A stretch of 39,594 nt of DNA from Pseudobutyrivibrio sp. MD2005 (lineage in GTDB: Bacteria; Bacillota; Clostridia; Lachnospirales; Lachnospiraceae): the NCBI RefSeq assembly GCF_000621865.1, contig NZ_KK211361.1, forward strand, positions 41,032 through 80,625, read 5' to 3'. Made by a program: the position numbers and the translations under genes. The notes under the pieces were generated by a model that ran no database searches, was not told the origin of the DNA, and saw nothing but the letters and a program-made list of their open reading frames with translations. Below are positions 28,416 to 35,888 of the stretch, in pieces (the first letter of the stretch is position 1; each line of letters starts with the position of its first letter).

Positions 28416-28976
28416 TTATTTGTCCTTTACAATAATGCCATCTAACATAAAATCCACTACTTCTGCCAATGCAGTAGGATAAGACTCTCCGCTCTTTGAA
28501 AGGAAATCCCCCATCAGAAGCTTATCCACGCAAGCTTCATACATCAACTTAAATATGTCAAAGTTAATCTCTCGGATTTGTCCATCAGCCATCCCCTTTT
28601 TAATCAGCTCGATTGTCTTCTCCCAGCCACTATCAAGTCGCTCAATCATTTTGTTATAAGCCATAGGATACTTTGCTGCCAGCTGATTCATAGCCGTGTA
28701 ATCGAACCCATAGTGAGACTCCGGCAACACCGCTAATACTCCTCTTATTTTTTCCAATGTGGTCAAATTAGGATTATTGTAGATTTCATCCTCTGCCGAT
28801 TTAATCATGTCGAATGCATAATCCATCATATTGCACATCAATTCATTCTTATCATCAAAAATCGTGTAGATTGTTTTCTTGCTCATTTTCATTTCTGAAG
28901 CAAGATCATCCATGGTAAATTTAGGGCCCTTCTCTCTAAAAACCTTTAATGCCCCTTCAAGTATTCTCTCGTTCAT
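28416..28976 (-). CDS. TetR-family repressor of the galactosidase operon
   Basis: A 186-residue regulator with an N-terminal TetR helix-turn-helix (TMDDLASEMKMSKKTIYTIF, about 21-40) and a C-terminal ligand-binding domain. As first gene of the operon with the GH2 and GH36 genes, it probably represses its own promoter and responds to a sugar or metabolite, an inference from context. GGAG precedes the ATG. Two direct copies of a 12-base sequence lie in its promoter region (see 28986-29055). Confidence 0.88.
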   Translation of the reverse strand: MNERILEGALKVFREKGPKFTMDDLASEMKMSKKTIYTIFDDKNELMCNMMDYAFDMIKSAEDEIYNNPNLTTLEKIRGVLAVLPESHYGFDYTAMNQLAAKYPMAYNKMIERLDSGWEKTIELIKKGMADGQIREINFDIFKLMYEACVDKLLMGDFLSKSGESYPTALAEVVDFMLDGIIVKDK

Positions 28977-28985
28977 ATTTACGCT

Positions 28986-29055
28986 CCTAAAAACTATTTT
29001 ATATACCCAAAGTTTCCATATTTAAAATTTTAGCAGACCCTAAAAACTATCACAA
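28986..29055 (-). promoter_or_regulatory. Promoter of the TetR-galactosidase operon with a direct repeat
   Basis: On the minus strand TTGTGA (-35), a 17-base spacer and TAAAAT (-10, 29027-29032) form a promoter. ATAGTTTTTAGG (minus strand) occurs at 29039-29050, inside the spacer, and again at 28986-28997, just upstream of the ribosome site. The copies are 53 bases apart. They may be TetR operators, although TetR sites are usually palindromic and these are not. Confidence 0.5.
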
Positions 29056-29102
29056 CCACAAATCGTTTATACATTTTTCACAATTTCTTAATATTGTTTT
29101 TG

Positions 29103-29131
29103 TTGACAAAGTACAAATTAGGAGTTATTAT
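29103..29131 (+). promoter_or_regulatory. Sigma-A promoter of the 41-codon gene
   Basis: TTGACA, a 17-base spacer and TATTAT lie upstream of the small gene, with its ribosome site about 25 bases past the predicted start point. Confidence 0.78.
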
Positions 29132-29175
29132 AATGCACGTAAAGAAGAAAAGAAGAGAAATAGGAGGAAATAAGA

Positions 29176-29301
29176 ATGTTCGAAGAAGTATCATTCCAGA
29201 TGTACAGTGTTTATTCAGATTATGAGAAGTATTGCAGAAAGCAGAAAAGAGAAGGCAAGGAGCCAGTTTCATTTTTCAAGTATGCTTTTGGTCAGTTCTA
29301 A
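29176..29301 (+). CDS. Uncharacterised 41-residue protein
   Basis: Not recognised. The product begins MFEEVSFQMYSVYSDYEKYC and ends PVSFFKYAFGQF. It is rich in Tyr, Phe, Lys and Glu, has no membrane segment or signal, and is probably cytoplasmic. AGGAGG lies eight bases before the ATG. A consensus promoter stands upstream and a terminator directly downstream, so it is transcribed alone, which supports a real gene despite its length. An overlapping frame from ATG 29133 lies at or before the predicted transcription start and is less likely. Function unknown. Confidence 0.6.
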   Translation: MFEEVSFQMYSVYSDYEKYCRKQKREGKEPVSFFKYAFGQF

Positions 29302-29328
29302 TTAAGAACTATTTAACCCGTCAAAACA

Positions 29329-29355
29329 GGGGCTCGCATTTCGCGGGTCCCTTAT
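29329..29355 (+). terminator. Terminator of the 41-codon gene
   Basis: GGGGCTCGC-ATTTC-GCGGGTCCC forms a 9-bp stem with two G-U pairs, followed by TTATTTATT. A few bases later the nfnB terminator faces it on the other strand. Confidence 0.72.
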
Positions 29356-29371
29356 TTATTGTCTAAAATCT

Positions 29372-29400
29372 AAAAAAGCCCCAAGCTGTAAGCTCGGGGC
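29372..29400 (-). terminator. Terminator of nfnAB
   Basis: On the minus strand GCCCCGAGCT pairs with AGCTTGGGGC around a 3-base loop and is followed by six T. Confidence 0.92.
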
Positions 29401-29407
29401 ATTAGTT

Positions 29408-30793
29408 TTACTTATTCTTGAAGTATTCGTCGATTGCAGCTGCTGCAGTCTTTCCTGCACCCATGGCAAGGATAACTGTTGCGGCACCTGTTACGGCATC
29501 TCCACCAGCGTAAACGCCAGTCTTTGTTGTTGCACCATCTTCTGTAGCAATGAGGCAGCCCTTCTTGTTTGTCTCAAGACCAGCTGTTGTGCTAGAGATA
29601 AGTGGGTTTGGAGATGTACCAAGTGACATAATAACTGTATCACACTCGATTTCATACTCACTACCTGGAATTTCTACTGGACGACGACGACCTGAAGCAT
29701 CAGGCTCACCAAGTTCCATCTTAATTACCTTACATCCACGAACACTGCCTTCCTCGTTTACAAGGATTTCAACAGGATTCTGAAGAAGATCAAAGATAAC
29801 GCCCTCTTCCTTAGCGTGATGAACTTCCTCTGCTCTTGCTGGAAGCTCTGCCTCAGAACGACGATATACTACGTGTACTTCTGCGCCAAGACGAAGAGCT
29901 GTACGAGCAGCATCCATTGCAACGTTACCACCACCAACAACTACTACTTTCTTGCCGCGAGCGATTGGTGTATCATAACCTTCCTTGAAAGCTTTCATAA
30001 GGTTGTTACGTGTAAGGTATTCGTTTGCAGAGAATACTCCGTTAGCCTGCTCTCCAGGAATATGCATAAACATTGGAAGACCTGCACCAGATCCGATAAA
30101 TACAGCCTCAAAGCCTTCCTGCTCAATAAGCTCATCAATTGTGATTGAACGACCGATGATAACGTTCTTCTCGAATTTAACGCCAAGAGCCTTTACGTTT
30201 TCTACTTCAGCCTTTACAACCTTATCCTTTGGAAGACGGAACTCAGGAATACCATAAACAAGTACACCACCCATCTCATGAAGAGCCTCGAATACTGTTA
30301 CATCATATCCAGCCTTAGCAAGATCACCAGCTGCTGTAAGACCTGAAGGGCCTGAACCAATAACAGCTACCTTGTGTCCGTTTGGAGTTGATGTGTTCTT
30401 TGGCTTGATTCCGTTTTCTCTAGCCCAGTCAGCTACAAAACGCTCAAGCTTTCCGATAGCTACTGCTTCGCCCTTGATGCCACGGATACACTTACCTTCG
30501 CACTGTGATTCCTGTGGGCAAACACGACCGCATACTGCTGGAAGAGCTGATGACTCAGAAATGATTTCGTAAGCTCTCTCAAAGTTGCGCTCCTTAACCT
30601 GCTCGATAAATGCAGGAATATTGATAGAAACTGGGCATCCGCCTACACACATAGGCTTCTTGCAGTTAAGACAACGACTAGCCTCTGCTACTGCCTCTTC
30701 TTCTGTATATCCAAGACAAACCTCTTCGAAATTTGTAGCACGAACCTTTGGGTCCTGCTCTGAAATAGGTACTCTAACCATCATATCTGCCAT
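29408..30793 (-). CDS. nfnB: NADH-dependent ferredoxin:NADP+ oxidoreductase large subunit (NfnB, GltD-like)
   Basis: Flavin- and iron-sulfur-containing subunit, often annotated as glutamate synthase small subunit. N-terminal cysteines (CLNCKKPMCVGGCPV, then CGRVCPQESQCEGKC) bind [4Fe-4S] clusters. The first Rossmann fold is GSGPSGLTAAGDLAKAGYDV and the second is VVGGGNVAMDAARTALRLGA. With 461 residues it fits the GltA/NfnB family. No GltB partner is adjacent; instead it overlaps by one base (TAATG) with an NfnA-like gene, which favours the electron-bifurcating Nfn complex linking NADH, NADPH and ferredoxin in anaerobes. Confidence 0.9.
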   Translation of the reverse strand: MADMMVRVPISEQDPKVRATNFEEVCLGYTEEEAVAEASRCLNCKKPMCVGGCPVSINIPAFIEQVKERNFERAYEIISESSALPAVCGRVCPQESQCEGKCIRGIKGEAVAIGKLERFVADWARENGIKPKNTSTPNGHKVAVIGSGPSGLTAAGDLAKAGYDVTVFEALHEMGGVLVYGIPEFRLPKDKVVKAEVENVKALGVKFEKNVIIGRSITIDELIEQEGFEAVFIGSGAGLPMFMHIPGEQANGVFSANEYLTRNNLMKAFKEGYDTPIARGKKVVVVGGGNVAMDAARTALRLGAEVHVVYRRSEAELPARAEEVHHAKEEGVIFDLLQNPVEILVNEEGSVRGCKVIKMELGEPDASGRRRPVEIPGSEYEIECDTVIMSLGTSPNPLISSTTAGLETNKKGCLIATEDGATTKTGVYAGGDAVTGAATVILAMGAGKTAAAAIDEYFKNK

Positions 30794-31683
30794 TATTCGT
30801 CACCTCCGCAATTTCCGCATCCGCCGTGGTGTGTATCACCTTCCTGCTGCTTAAGAAGGGCTCTACCTTCTTCTGTCTTGTACTGCTTAGCACGTGCCAT
30901 AGCCTGATCAAAATCAACAAGATGTCCATCGAACTCTGGACCATCTACACATGCAAACTTAACTTCATCGCCAACTACAAGACGGCAAGCGCCACACATA
31001 CCTGTACCATCAACCATGATTGGGTTCATTGATACAACTGTAGGAATGCCAAGCTCCTTTGTAAGGAGGCAAACAAACTTCATCATAATCATAGGACCGA
31101 TTGCTACACAGTGGTCAAATCTCTTTCCTTCATCCCAAAGAGCCTGAAGCTGCTGGCAACCATTTCCGTGGAAGCCGTAGCTGCCATCATCTGTTGCAAG
31201 ATAAAGCTCTGTAGCAACCTCTCTCATTTCGTCCTCATAGAAAAGGATATCCTTTGTACGTGCACCAATAATAACTGTTGTCTTTACTCCGTGCTCCTTG
31301 AGCCACTTAACCTGTGGATATACTGGAGCTGTACCAACACCACCTGCGATGAAAACGATATTCTTCTGCTTTGTCTCCTCAAGATTCTCTTCAACGCAAA
31401 GCTCAGATGGCTGTCCTAAAGGTCCTACAAAATCTGCAAATGCATCACCCTCACCAAGTAATGCCATACGCTCTGTAGAAGCACCAACAGTCTGGAATAC
31501 TATTGTAACTGTGCCTTCGTTTCTATCGTAATCGCAAATAGTAAGAGGAATACGCTCTCCTTCCTCATCGATTTTTACAATAATAAACTGTCCTGGTAGA
31601 CAACCTGCTGCCACGCGAGGTGCCTTAACAACCATAAGGAAAATCTTATCTGAAAGCTTTTCCTTTTTTAAGATTGAATACAT
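30793..31683 (-). CDS. nfnA: NADH-dependent ferredoxin:NADP+ oxidoreductase small subunit (NfnA)
   Basis: FNR-like flavoprotein with FAD- and NAD-binding domains, partner of NfnB. FAD-site residues are in the N-terminal half (ERIPLTICDYDR), GGVGTAPVYPQVKWL starts the NAD domain, and a C-terminal Cys cluster (MCGACRLVVGDEVKFACVDG) binds [2Fe-2S]. An unusual tail, HHGGCGNCGGDE, may bind metal. The frame is open to an ATG at 31710, but AGGAG lies eight bases before the ATG at 31683, giving 296 residues starting MYSILKKEKL. It precedes nfnB in the operon. It resembles the sulfide dehydrogenase/dihydroorotate dehydrogenase electron transfer subunits. Confidence 0.88.
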   Translation of the reverse strand: MYSILKKEKLSDKIFLMVVKAPRVAAGCLPGQFIIVKIDEEGERIPLTICDYDRNEGTVTIVFQTVGASTERMALLGEGDAFADFVGPLGQPSELCVEENLEETKQKNIVFIAGGVGTAPVYPQVKWLKEHGVKTTVIIGARTKDILFYEDEMREVATELYLATDDGSYGFHGNGCQQLQALWDEGKRFDHCVAIGPMIMMKFVCLLTKELGIPTVVSMNPIMVDGTGMCGACRLVVGDEVKFACVDGPEFDGHLVDFDQAMARAKQYKTEEGRALLKQQEGDTHHGGCGNCGGDE

Positions 31684-31717
31684 AAAATAGACTCCTTCCC
31701 TTTTTCGCATTTCTAAT

Positions 31718-31746
31718 AATGTATAACATTTCTTTAGCTTTGTAAA
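31718..31746 (-). promoter_or_regulatory. Possible promoter of nfnAB
   Basis: On the minus strand TTTACA, a 17-base spacer and TACATT lie 35 bases before the nfnA start. TATACA with a 15-base spacer is an alternative -10. Confidence 0.5.
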
Positions 31747-31799
31747 GTGCTAAAGTAAATAACAATTAAAAATTTATAATCATTTAATTGATATGGAAA

Positions 31800-31835
31800 T
31801 AGCCCCTAGCCAGATTAATCTCCTACTAGAGGCTA
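31800..31835 (-). terminator. Hairpin after the G3E GTPase operon
   Basis: On the minus strand TAGCCTCTAG pairs with CTAGGGGCTA (10 bp, one G-U), with a 16-base loop that contains a palindrome. Only a short T run (TTTCC) follows, so termination may be partial. Confidence 0.6.
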
Positions 31836-31843
31836 ACTATCAA

Positions 31844-32800
31844 CTAACTAAAATAAACCAATTCATCTTCTGGCTTTTCTGCTGGCTCTACAGAGATTGG
31901 ATAAAGTACCGGGCCCTTACCCTTATACTCTTTTGCAAACTCATTCTTTATCTGAGCTGTAATATTAATCCATGAACGGTGTTCTAGTGAAGAAGCCTTA
32001 TCCCACTTACACTTCATTCCAAGGAACTGAATATCCTCTACGCAACAAGTCATAGCGAATCTTCCTGGAATGAAAACATCGCGTCTAAGCTTTCCATCGT
32101 TTGGATTATATACAAGGCCTGTAAAGTGAACCTTCTTGCCATCGTACTTCTTAGGTGTCTCCATGCAATCCATAAACCAAAGTGCATAATCTGCATCTGT
32201 GATTTCAATAACATCTGCATCAAGATCAAATGGTAGCTCCTCTGGAGAATCGTCGATAGAACCGTCTGCTCTTTCATATACGATTTGAGCTGGTCTATTC
32301 ATAGACTTAATCTGTCCACGGAACTTTGTCTTAGGTGTAGCATCTGTACATCTGTTGAAAATAACAACCTCTGCCTTAAATAACTGCTCCATCATCATGG
32401 TACGCATGTTATTAAGGTAGTTTTCAAATGTTGTTGCATCAACTGTAGCTAAGCTCTGAGCTGGAACCCATCCTTCTGGAAGTGGCTCATCATAAATATG
32501 ATCAACACCCCAAGTACCATTGTACTCAAGGAAGATAACATCTGGCTCAAATTCCTTCTGGATTTTAGTAAGATTCTCAAGATTGAAATCTTCTTCGTTC
32601 TCAATCATTGTAACCTTAGCATTAACTGTCTTAAGCTTTTCGATGTCGTACTCTACATCGCCATCCTCACACGCAATAATGAGGATTTTGTCCTCTCCGC
32701 CCTGAGCGAAGTCGTTCTCAAATAATGTCTCCTGAATTAATGTGGTCTTACCACTATCCATAAATCCAGTGAAGACATATACTGGTATATCTTTTGCCAT
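31844..32800 (-). CDS. G3E GTPase fused to a TIGR03943/YcgQ-like domain
   Basis: Two-domain protein of 318 residues. The N-terminal half is a CobW-type GTPase with the P-loop TGFMDSGKTT (11-20) and NRCTD, but it lacks the CXCC motif of metal-handling COG0523 members. From about residue 215 it has YDGKKVHFTGLVYNPNDGK, then FIPGRFAMTCCVEDIQFLGM with Cys252-Cys253, closely resembling the C-terminal domain of YcgQ/TIGR03943 proteins. GAGG lies six bases before the ATG at 32800; an upstream TTG is not preferred. It directly follows the His-repeat GTPase, so both probably act on a metal, likely zinc. The exact activity is unknown. Confidence 0.75.
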   Translation of the reverse strand: MAKDIPVYVFTGFMDSGKTTLIQETLFENDFAQGGEDKILIIACEDGDVEYDIEKLKTVNAKVTMIENEEDFNLENLTKIQKEFEPDVIFLEYNGTWGVDHIYDEPLPEGWVPAQSLATVDATTFENYLNNMRTMMMEQLFKAEVVIFNRCTDATPKTKFRGQIKSMNRPAQIVYERADGSIDDSPEELPFDLDADVIEITDADYALWFMDCMETPKKYDGKKVHFTGLVYNPNDGKLRRDVFIPGRFAMTCCVEDIQFLGMKCKWDKASSLEHRSWINITAQIKNEFAKEYKGKGPVLYPISVEPAEKPEDELVYFS

Positions 32801-32843
32801 AAATAACCTCAAATCTAAATAAATTTAAATTGAAGAAATGATT

Positions 32844-33998
32844 TTATAAACCGAATAATTCCTCAATCTTGTGCTCATCAATATCTGCACCAATTACAAC
32901 AAGACGTCCTGTGTAATCTGGCTCACCAGATCTAAGCTCATACTCGCCGTCTACGAAATCAAAGTAAATCCATCCACCGTTGACATCCTCAACCATACCC
33001 TTTGAACGGATAACTGTTCCGTAATCTGTAGTCTTAGCAAAAGCCTTCATAGCCTTTTCAATTGTAGCCTTCTCGAACTTATGAGGTGTCTCCTTACCCC
33101 ATGTAGTAAACACATCATCTGCGTGATGGTGATGATGATGTTCATGATCATGATCGTGGCATCCACATGTACAGTGCTCACCGTGCTCATGATCGTGGTC
33201 ATGATCATGATGATGGTGCTCGTGCTCCTCGTGGTCGTGATCGTGATGATGCTCGTGCTCATGCTCTTCATGGTCATGGTCGTGATGATGCTCGTGCTCA
33301 TGCTCTTCATGGTCATGGTCATGATGATGCTCGTGCTCATGCTCTTCCTCTTCATGCTCATGAGCTTCCTCTGCAAGATGCTTCATCTCCGCAGCAAGAT
33401 TATCCTGTCCCTCCATAACTGAAAGAAGCTTCTCACCTGTGATTTCTTCCCATGGAGTTGTGATAATAGCAGCCTTTGGATTAAGCTTCTGAATCTGCTT
33501 AACACAGAACTCAAGCTGATCCTCTGTAGCTGTCTGTGAACGTGAAAGAACAACTGTTGTAGCGAACTCAATCTGGTTGTTGAAGAACTCACCAAAAGCC
33601 TTCATCTGCTTTGAAGCCTTAAGTGCATTAACAACTGTTACAAGACCACAAAGCTTTACATCAGCTGATTCTTCAAGCTTGATAACAGATGTCATAACAT
33701 CTGAAAGCTTACCAACACCTGATGGCTCGATAAGGATTCTGTCTGGGCTGAATTTCTCGAGAACTTCGTGAAGGTTCTTATCGAAATCGCCTACAAGTGA
33801 ACAGCAAATACATCCAGAATTCATTTCTGAAATAGTGATACCAGCATCCTTAAGGAAGCCTCCATCGATACCAACCTCACCAAACTCGTTTTCTATAAGA
33901 ACTACCTTTTCACCCTTGTATGCTTCTTCAAGCATCTTCTTAATGTAAGTAGTCTTACCAGCGCCTAAGAAACCTGAAATTATATCAATCTTTGTCAT
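32844..33998 (-). CDS. CobW/COG0523 G3E GTPase with a His-repeat metal-binding region
   Basis: Probable metallochaperone of the zinc-linked COG0523 family. The P-loop is SGFLGAGKTT, the CXCC motif is SGCICCSL (63-66), and IEPSGVGKLSD is the switch region. Residues 213-292 are almost entirely His, Asp and Glu, with a 13-residue repeat, and CTCGCH in the same stretch adds Cys ligands. The CobW C-terminal domain ends EEIFGL-like at about 384. The frame is open to an ATG at 34049, but AAGG-type SD spacing (GGAAGG, eight bases) decides the ATG at 33998. First gene of the two-GTPase operon. Metal specificity (zinc, nickel or cobalt) is not fixed. Confidence 0.85.
   Translation of the reverse strand: MTKIDIISGFLGAGKTTYIKKMLEEAYKGEKVVLIENEFGEVGIDGGFLKDAGITISEMNSGCICCSLVGDFDKNLHEVLEKFSPDRILIEPSGVGKLSDVMTSVIKLEESADVKLCGLVTVVNALKASKQMKAFGEFFNNQIEFATTVVLSRSQTATEDQLEFCVKQIQKLNPKAAIITTPWEEITGEKLLSVMEGQDNLAAEMKHLAEEAHEHEEEEHEHEHHHDHDHEEHEHEHHHDHDHEEHEHEHHHDHDHEEHEHHHHDHDHDHEHGEHCTCGCHDHDHEHHHHHHADDVFTTWGKETPHKFEKATIEKAMKAFAKTTDYGTVIRSKGMVEDVNGGWIYFDFVDGEYELRSGEPDYTGRLVVIGADIDEHKIEELFGL
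33231..33347 (-). repeat. 39-bp tandem repeat encoding the His-rich unit
   Basis: Three identical 13-residue units EEHEHEHHHDHDH (residues 218-256) and a partial fourth are encoded in tandem. Such arrays can change copy number by slippage. Confidence 0.85.
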
Positions 33999-34047
33999 AA
34001 TTAAAACCTTCCTTCCAAAGAATAATTTATTATTCAAACAACAAACC

Positions 34048-34106
34048 ATTTTAGCACAGAATAATAAAAAGTTCTATATTAATAGTGTGTAAATTGCACG
34101 CAATTT
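34048..34106 (-). promoter_or_regulatory. Extended -10 promoter and palindrome upstream of the His-repeat GTPase
   Basis: On the minus strand TGCTAAAAT (extended -10, TAAAAT at 34048-34053) lies 49 bases before the start codon, with only a weak -35. A perfect dyad, AAATTGC-AC-GCAATTT in the plus strand, lies at 34091-34106, about 40-55 bases upstream of the -10. It may be an operator or the tail of the ABC-F gene. It does not match the usual Zur box. Confidence 0.45.
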
Positions 34107-34125
34107 AATTTCCAATTTTTAGCTA

Positions 34126-35691
34126 TTATAGTATCTTTGTAGTCCACTGACTAACATCCCAAACATCCGTTGCAAGCCCCTCATAAAACTCTGGCTCGTG
34201 GCAGACCATAAGGATAGAACCATTGTATTCTTTTAGTGCCCTCTTCAACTCGTCTTTTGCATCCACATCCAAATGGTTTGTAGGCTCATCTAGCAACAGC
34301 AGATTTGTCTCTCTATTAAGCAGCTTACACAAACGCACCTTAGCCTGCTCTCCACCGGAAAGTACTCGACACAAGCTTTCGATATGCTTTGTTGTAAGGC
34401 CACATTTTGCAAGGGCAGCTCTTACTTCGCTTTGATTGTAAGATGGAAATTCATTCCATATTTCTTCTATACAAGTTGTGGAAATATGCTGATCCATCTC
34501 CTGCTCAAAGTATCCAATCTCAAGAAATTCTCCCTGATATACTGTTCCAGAAAGAGGTGGAATCAAGCCCAAAATACTCTTTAAAAGTGTAGTCTTACCA
34601 ATTCCATTAGCTCCAGTTAAAACAACCTTCTGCTTTCTCTGCATCTCTAAATTGAGAGGCTTCGATAAAGGCTCATTTTTGTTATAGCCGATTACAAGGT
34701 CCTTAGTAGAAAAAATAACTCTACTTGGTGTTCTCGCTTCTTTAAAATAAAACTCTGGCTTTGGCTTTTCCGCAGCAAGCTCAATCATGTCCATCTTATC
34801 TAGCTTCTTCTGACGAGACATAGCCATGTTTCTGGTAGCCACATTAGCTTTATTTCTGGCTACAAAATCCTTAAGCTCTGCAATCTCCTTTTGCTGCTTA
34901 TTGTAAGCGGCCTCAAGCTGCGCCTGCTTCATAGCATACACTTCCTGGAATTTATCGTAATCACCAACATATCGCTCCAGCTTCTTATTATCCATATGAT
35001 AAATCAGATTGATAACTGAATTTAAAAATGGAACATCATGTGAAATCAAAATAAAGGCATTCTCGTAATCATTAAGATATCTCTTAAGCCATTCAATATG
35101 CTCCACATCCAGATAGTTGGTAGGCTCATCTAAAAGCAGAATATCTGGCTTTTCAAGCAGTAACTTTGCCATGAGCACTTTTGTACGCTGGCCACCTGAA
35201 AGCTCAGTAACATCTCTGTCTAATCCAAGATCAAGTACACCAAGGGCTCTTGCAACCTCCTCCACCTTAGAATCAATCATATAAAAATCATGCATGGTAA
35301 GAAGATCCGCAATTGTACCAGCCTCATCCATACGTTTAGCCATTTCTGAGTCGTCAGTAATCTCTCCAAGGCTTGCATAGATATCGTTCATCTCATTTTC
35401 CATCTCATATAGAAAATCAAATGCTGATCTAAGCACATCGCCTATAGTCATTCCTTTTTCAAGGACAGTATGCTGATCAAGATAACCTACTCTAACCTTT
35501 TTTGACCACTCAATCTTGCCCTCGTCCGGCTGTAGCTTACCTGTAATTATATTCATAAATGTAGACTTACCTTCGCCATTTGCTCCAACAAGTCCAATAT
35601 GCTCTCCCTTAAGGAGTCTAAAGGAAACATCCTCAAAAATAGCTCTGTCACCAAAACCATGTGACAAATGCTCTACATTCAAAATACTCAT
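34126..35691 (-). CDS. ABC-F family ATPase
   Basis: Soluble protein with two ABC domains and no membrane segments, 521 residues. The first has Walker A GLVGANGEGKST and LSGGQRTKVLMAKLLL with LLLDEPTNYLD; the second has VLTGANGIGKTT and LSGGEQAKVRLCKLL with LLLDEPTNHLD. An Arg/Lys-rich linker (about 245-305) lies between them. ABC-F proteins act on ribosomes, in translation control or antibiotic protection. The domain layout looks most like YbiT/YkpA-type housekeeping members rather than resistance factors, but this is not certain. AGGTG precedes the ATG. Confidence 0.88.
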   Translation of the reverse strand: MSILNVEHLSHGFGDRAIFEDVSFRLLKGEHIGLVGANGEGKSTFMNIITGKLQPDEGKIEWSKKVRVGYLDQHTVLEKGMTIGDVLRSAFDFLYEMENEMNDIYASLGEITDDSEMAKRMDEAGTIADLLTMHDFYMIDSKVEEVARALGVLDLGLDRDVTELSGGQRTKVLMAKLLLEKPDILLLDEPTNYLDVEHIEWLKRYLNDYENAFILISHDVPFLNSVINLIYHMDNKKLERYVGDYDKFQEVYAMKQAQLEAAYNKQQKEIAELKDFVARNKANVATRNMAMSRQKKLDKMDMIELAAEKPKPEFYFKEARTPSRVIFSTKDLVIGYNKNEPLSKPLNLEMQRKQKVVLTGANGIGKTTLLKSILGLIPPLSGTVYQGEFLEIGYFEQEMDQHISTTCIEEIWNEFPSYNQSEVRAALAKCGLTTKHIESLCRVLSGGEQAKVRLCKLLNRETNLLLLDEPTNHLDVDAKDELKRALKEYNGSILMVCHEPEFYEGLATDVWDVSQWTTKIL

Positions 35692-35732
35692 AAAACACCT
35701 ATTTCCATTTATTTATCTATTGCAACTTGCTT

Positions 35733-35762
35733 ATTCTAACAAATAAACACATTCCAATACAA
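35733..35762 (-). promoter_or_regulatory. Possible promoter of the ABC-F gene
   Basis: On the minus strand TTGTAT, an 18-base spacer and TAGAAT lie 41 bases upstream of the start codon. Confidence 0.4.
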
Positions 35763-35824
35763 TAAATATTTTGCAAGTATAATATGAACTTTTAATAAAC
35801 GCAATAAAATCACAATTTGTTCAT

Positions 35825-35833
35825 TGGTATAAT
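35825..35833 (+). promoter_or_regulatory. Extended -10 promoter of the EAL gene
   Basis: TGGTATAAT is a full extended -10 element about 55 bases before the ATG. No good -35 box is seen. Confidence 0.5.
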
Positions 35834-35888
35834 TGATTCTACTCAATTACAATTAAGAGTGTAGGTATGTATAAATAGGAGAGACATT

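Noticed and set aside
29133-29225. Small plus-strand frame starting at 29133
   Set aside because: Its start codon lies at or before the predicted transcription start, and it overlaps the better supported 41-codon frame.
33081-33422. Plus-strand frames antisense to the His-repeat region
   Set aside because: They are by-products of the repetitive CAT/GAT codons on the coding strand.
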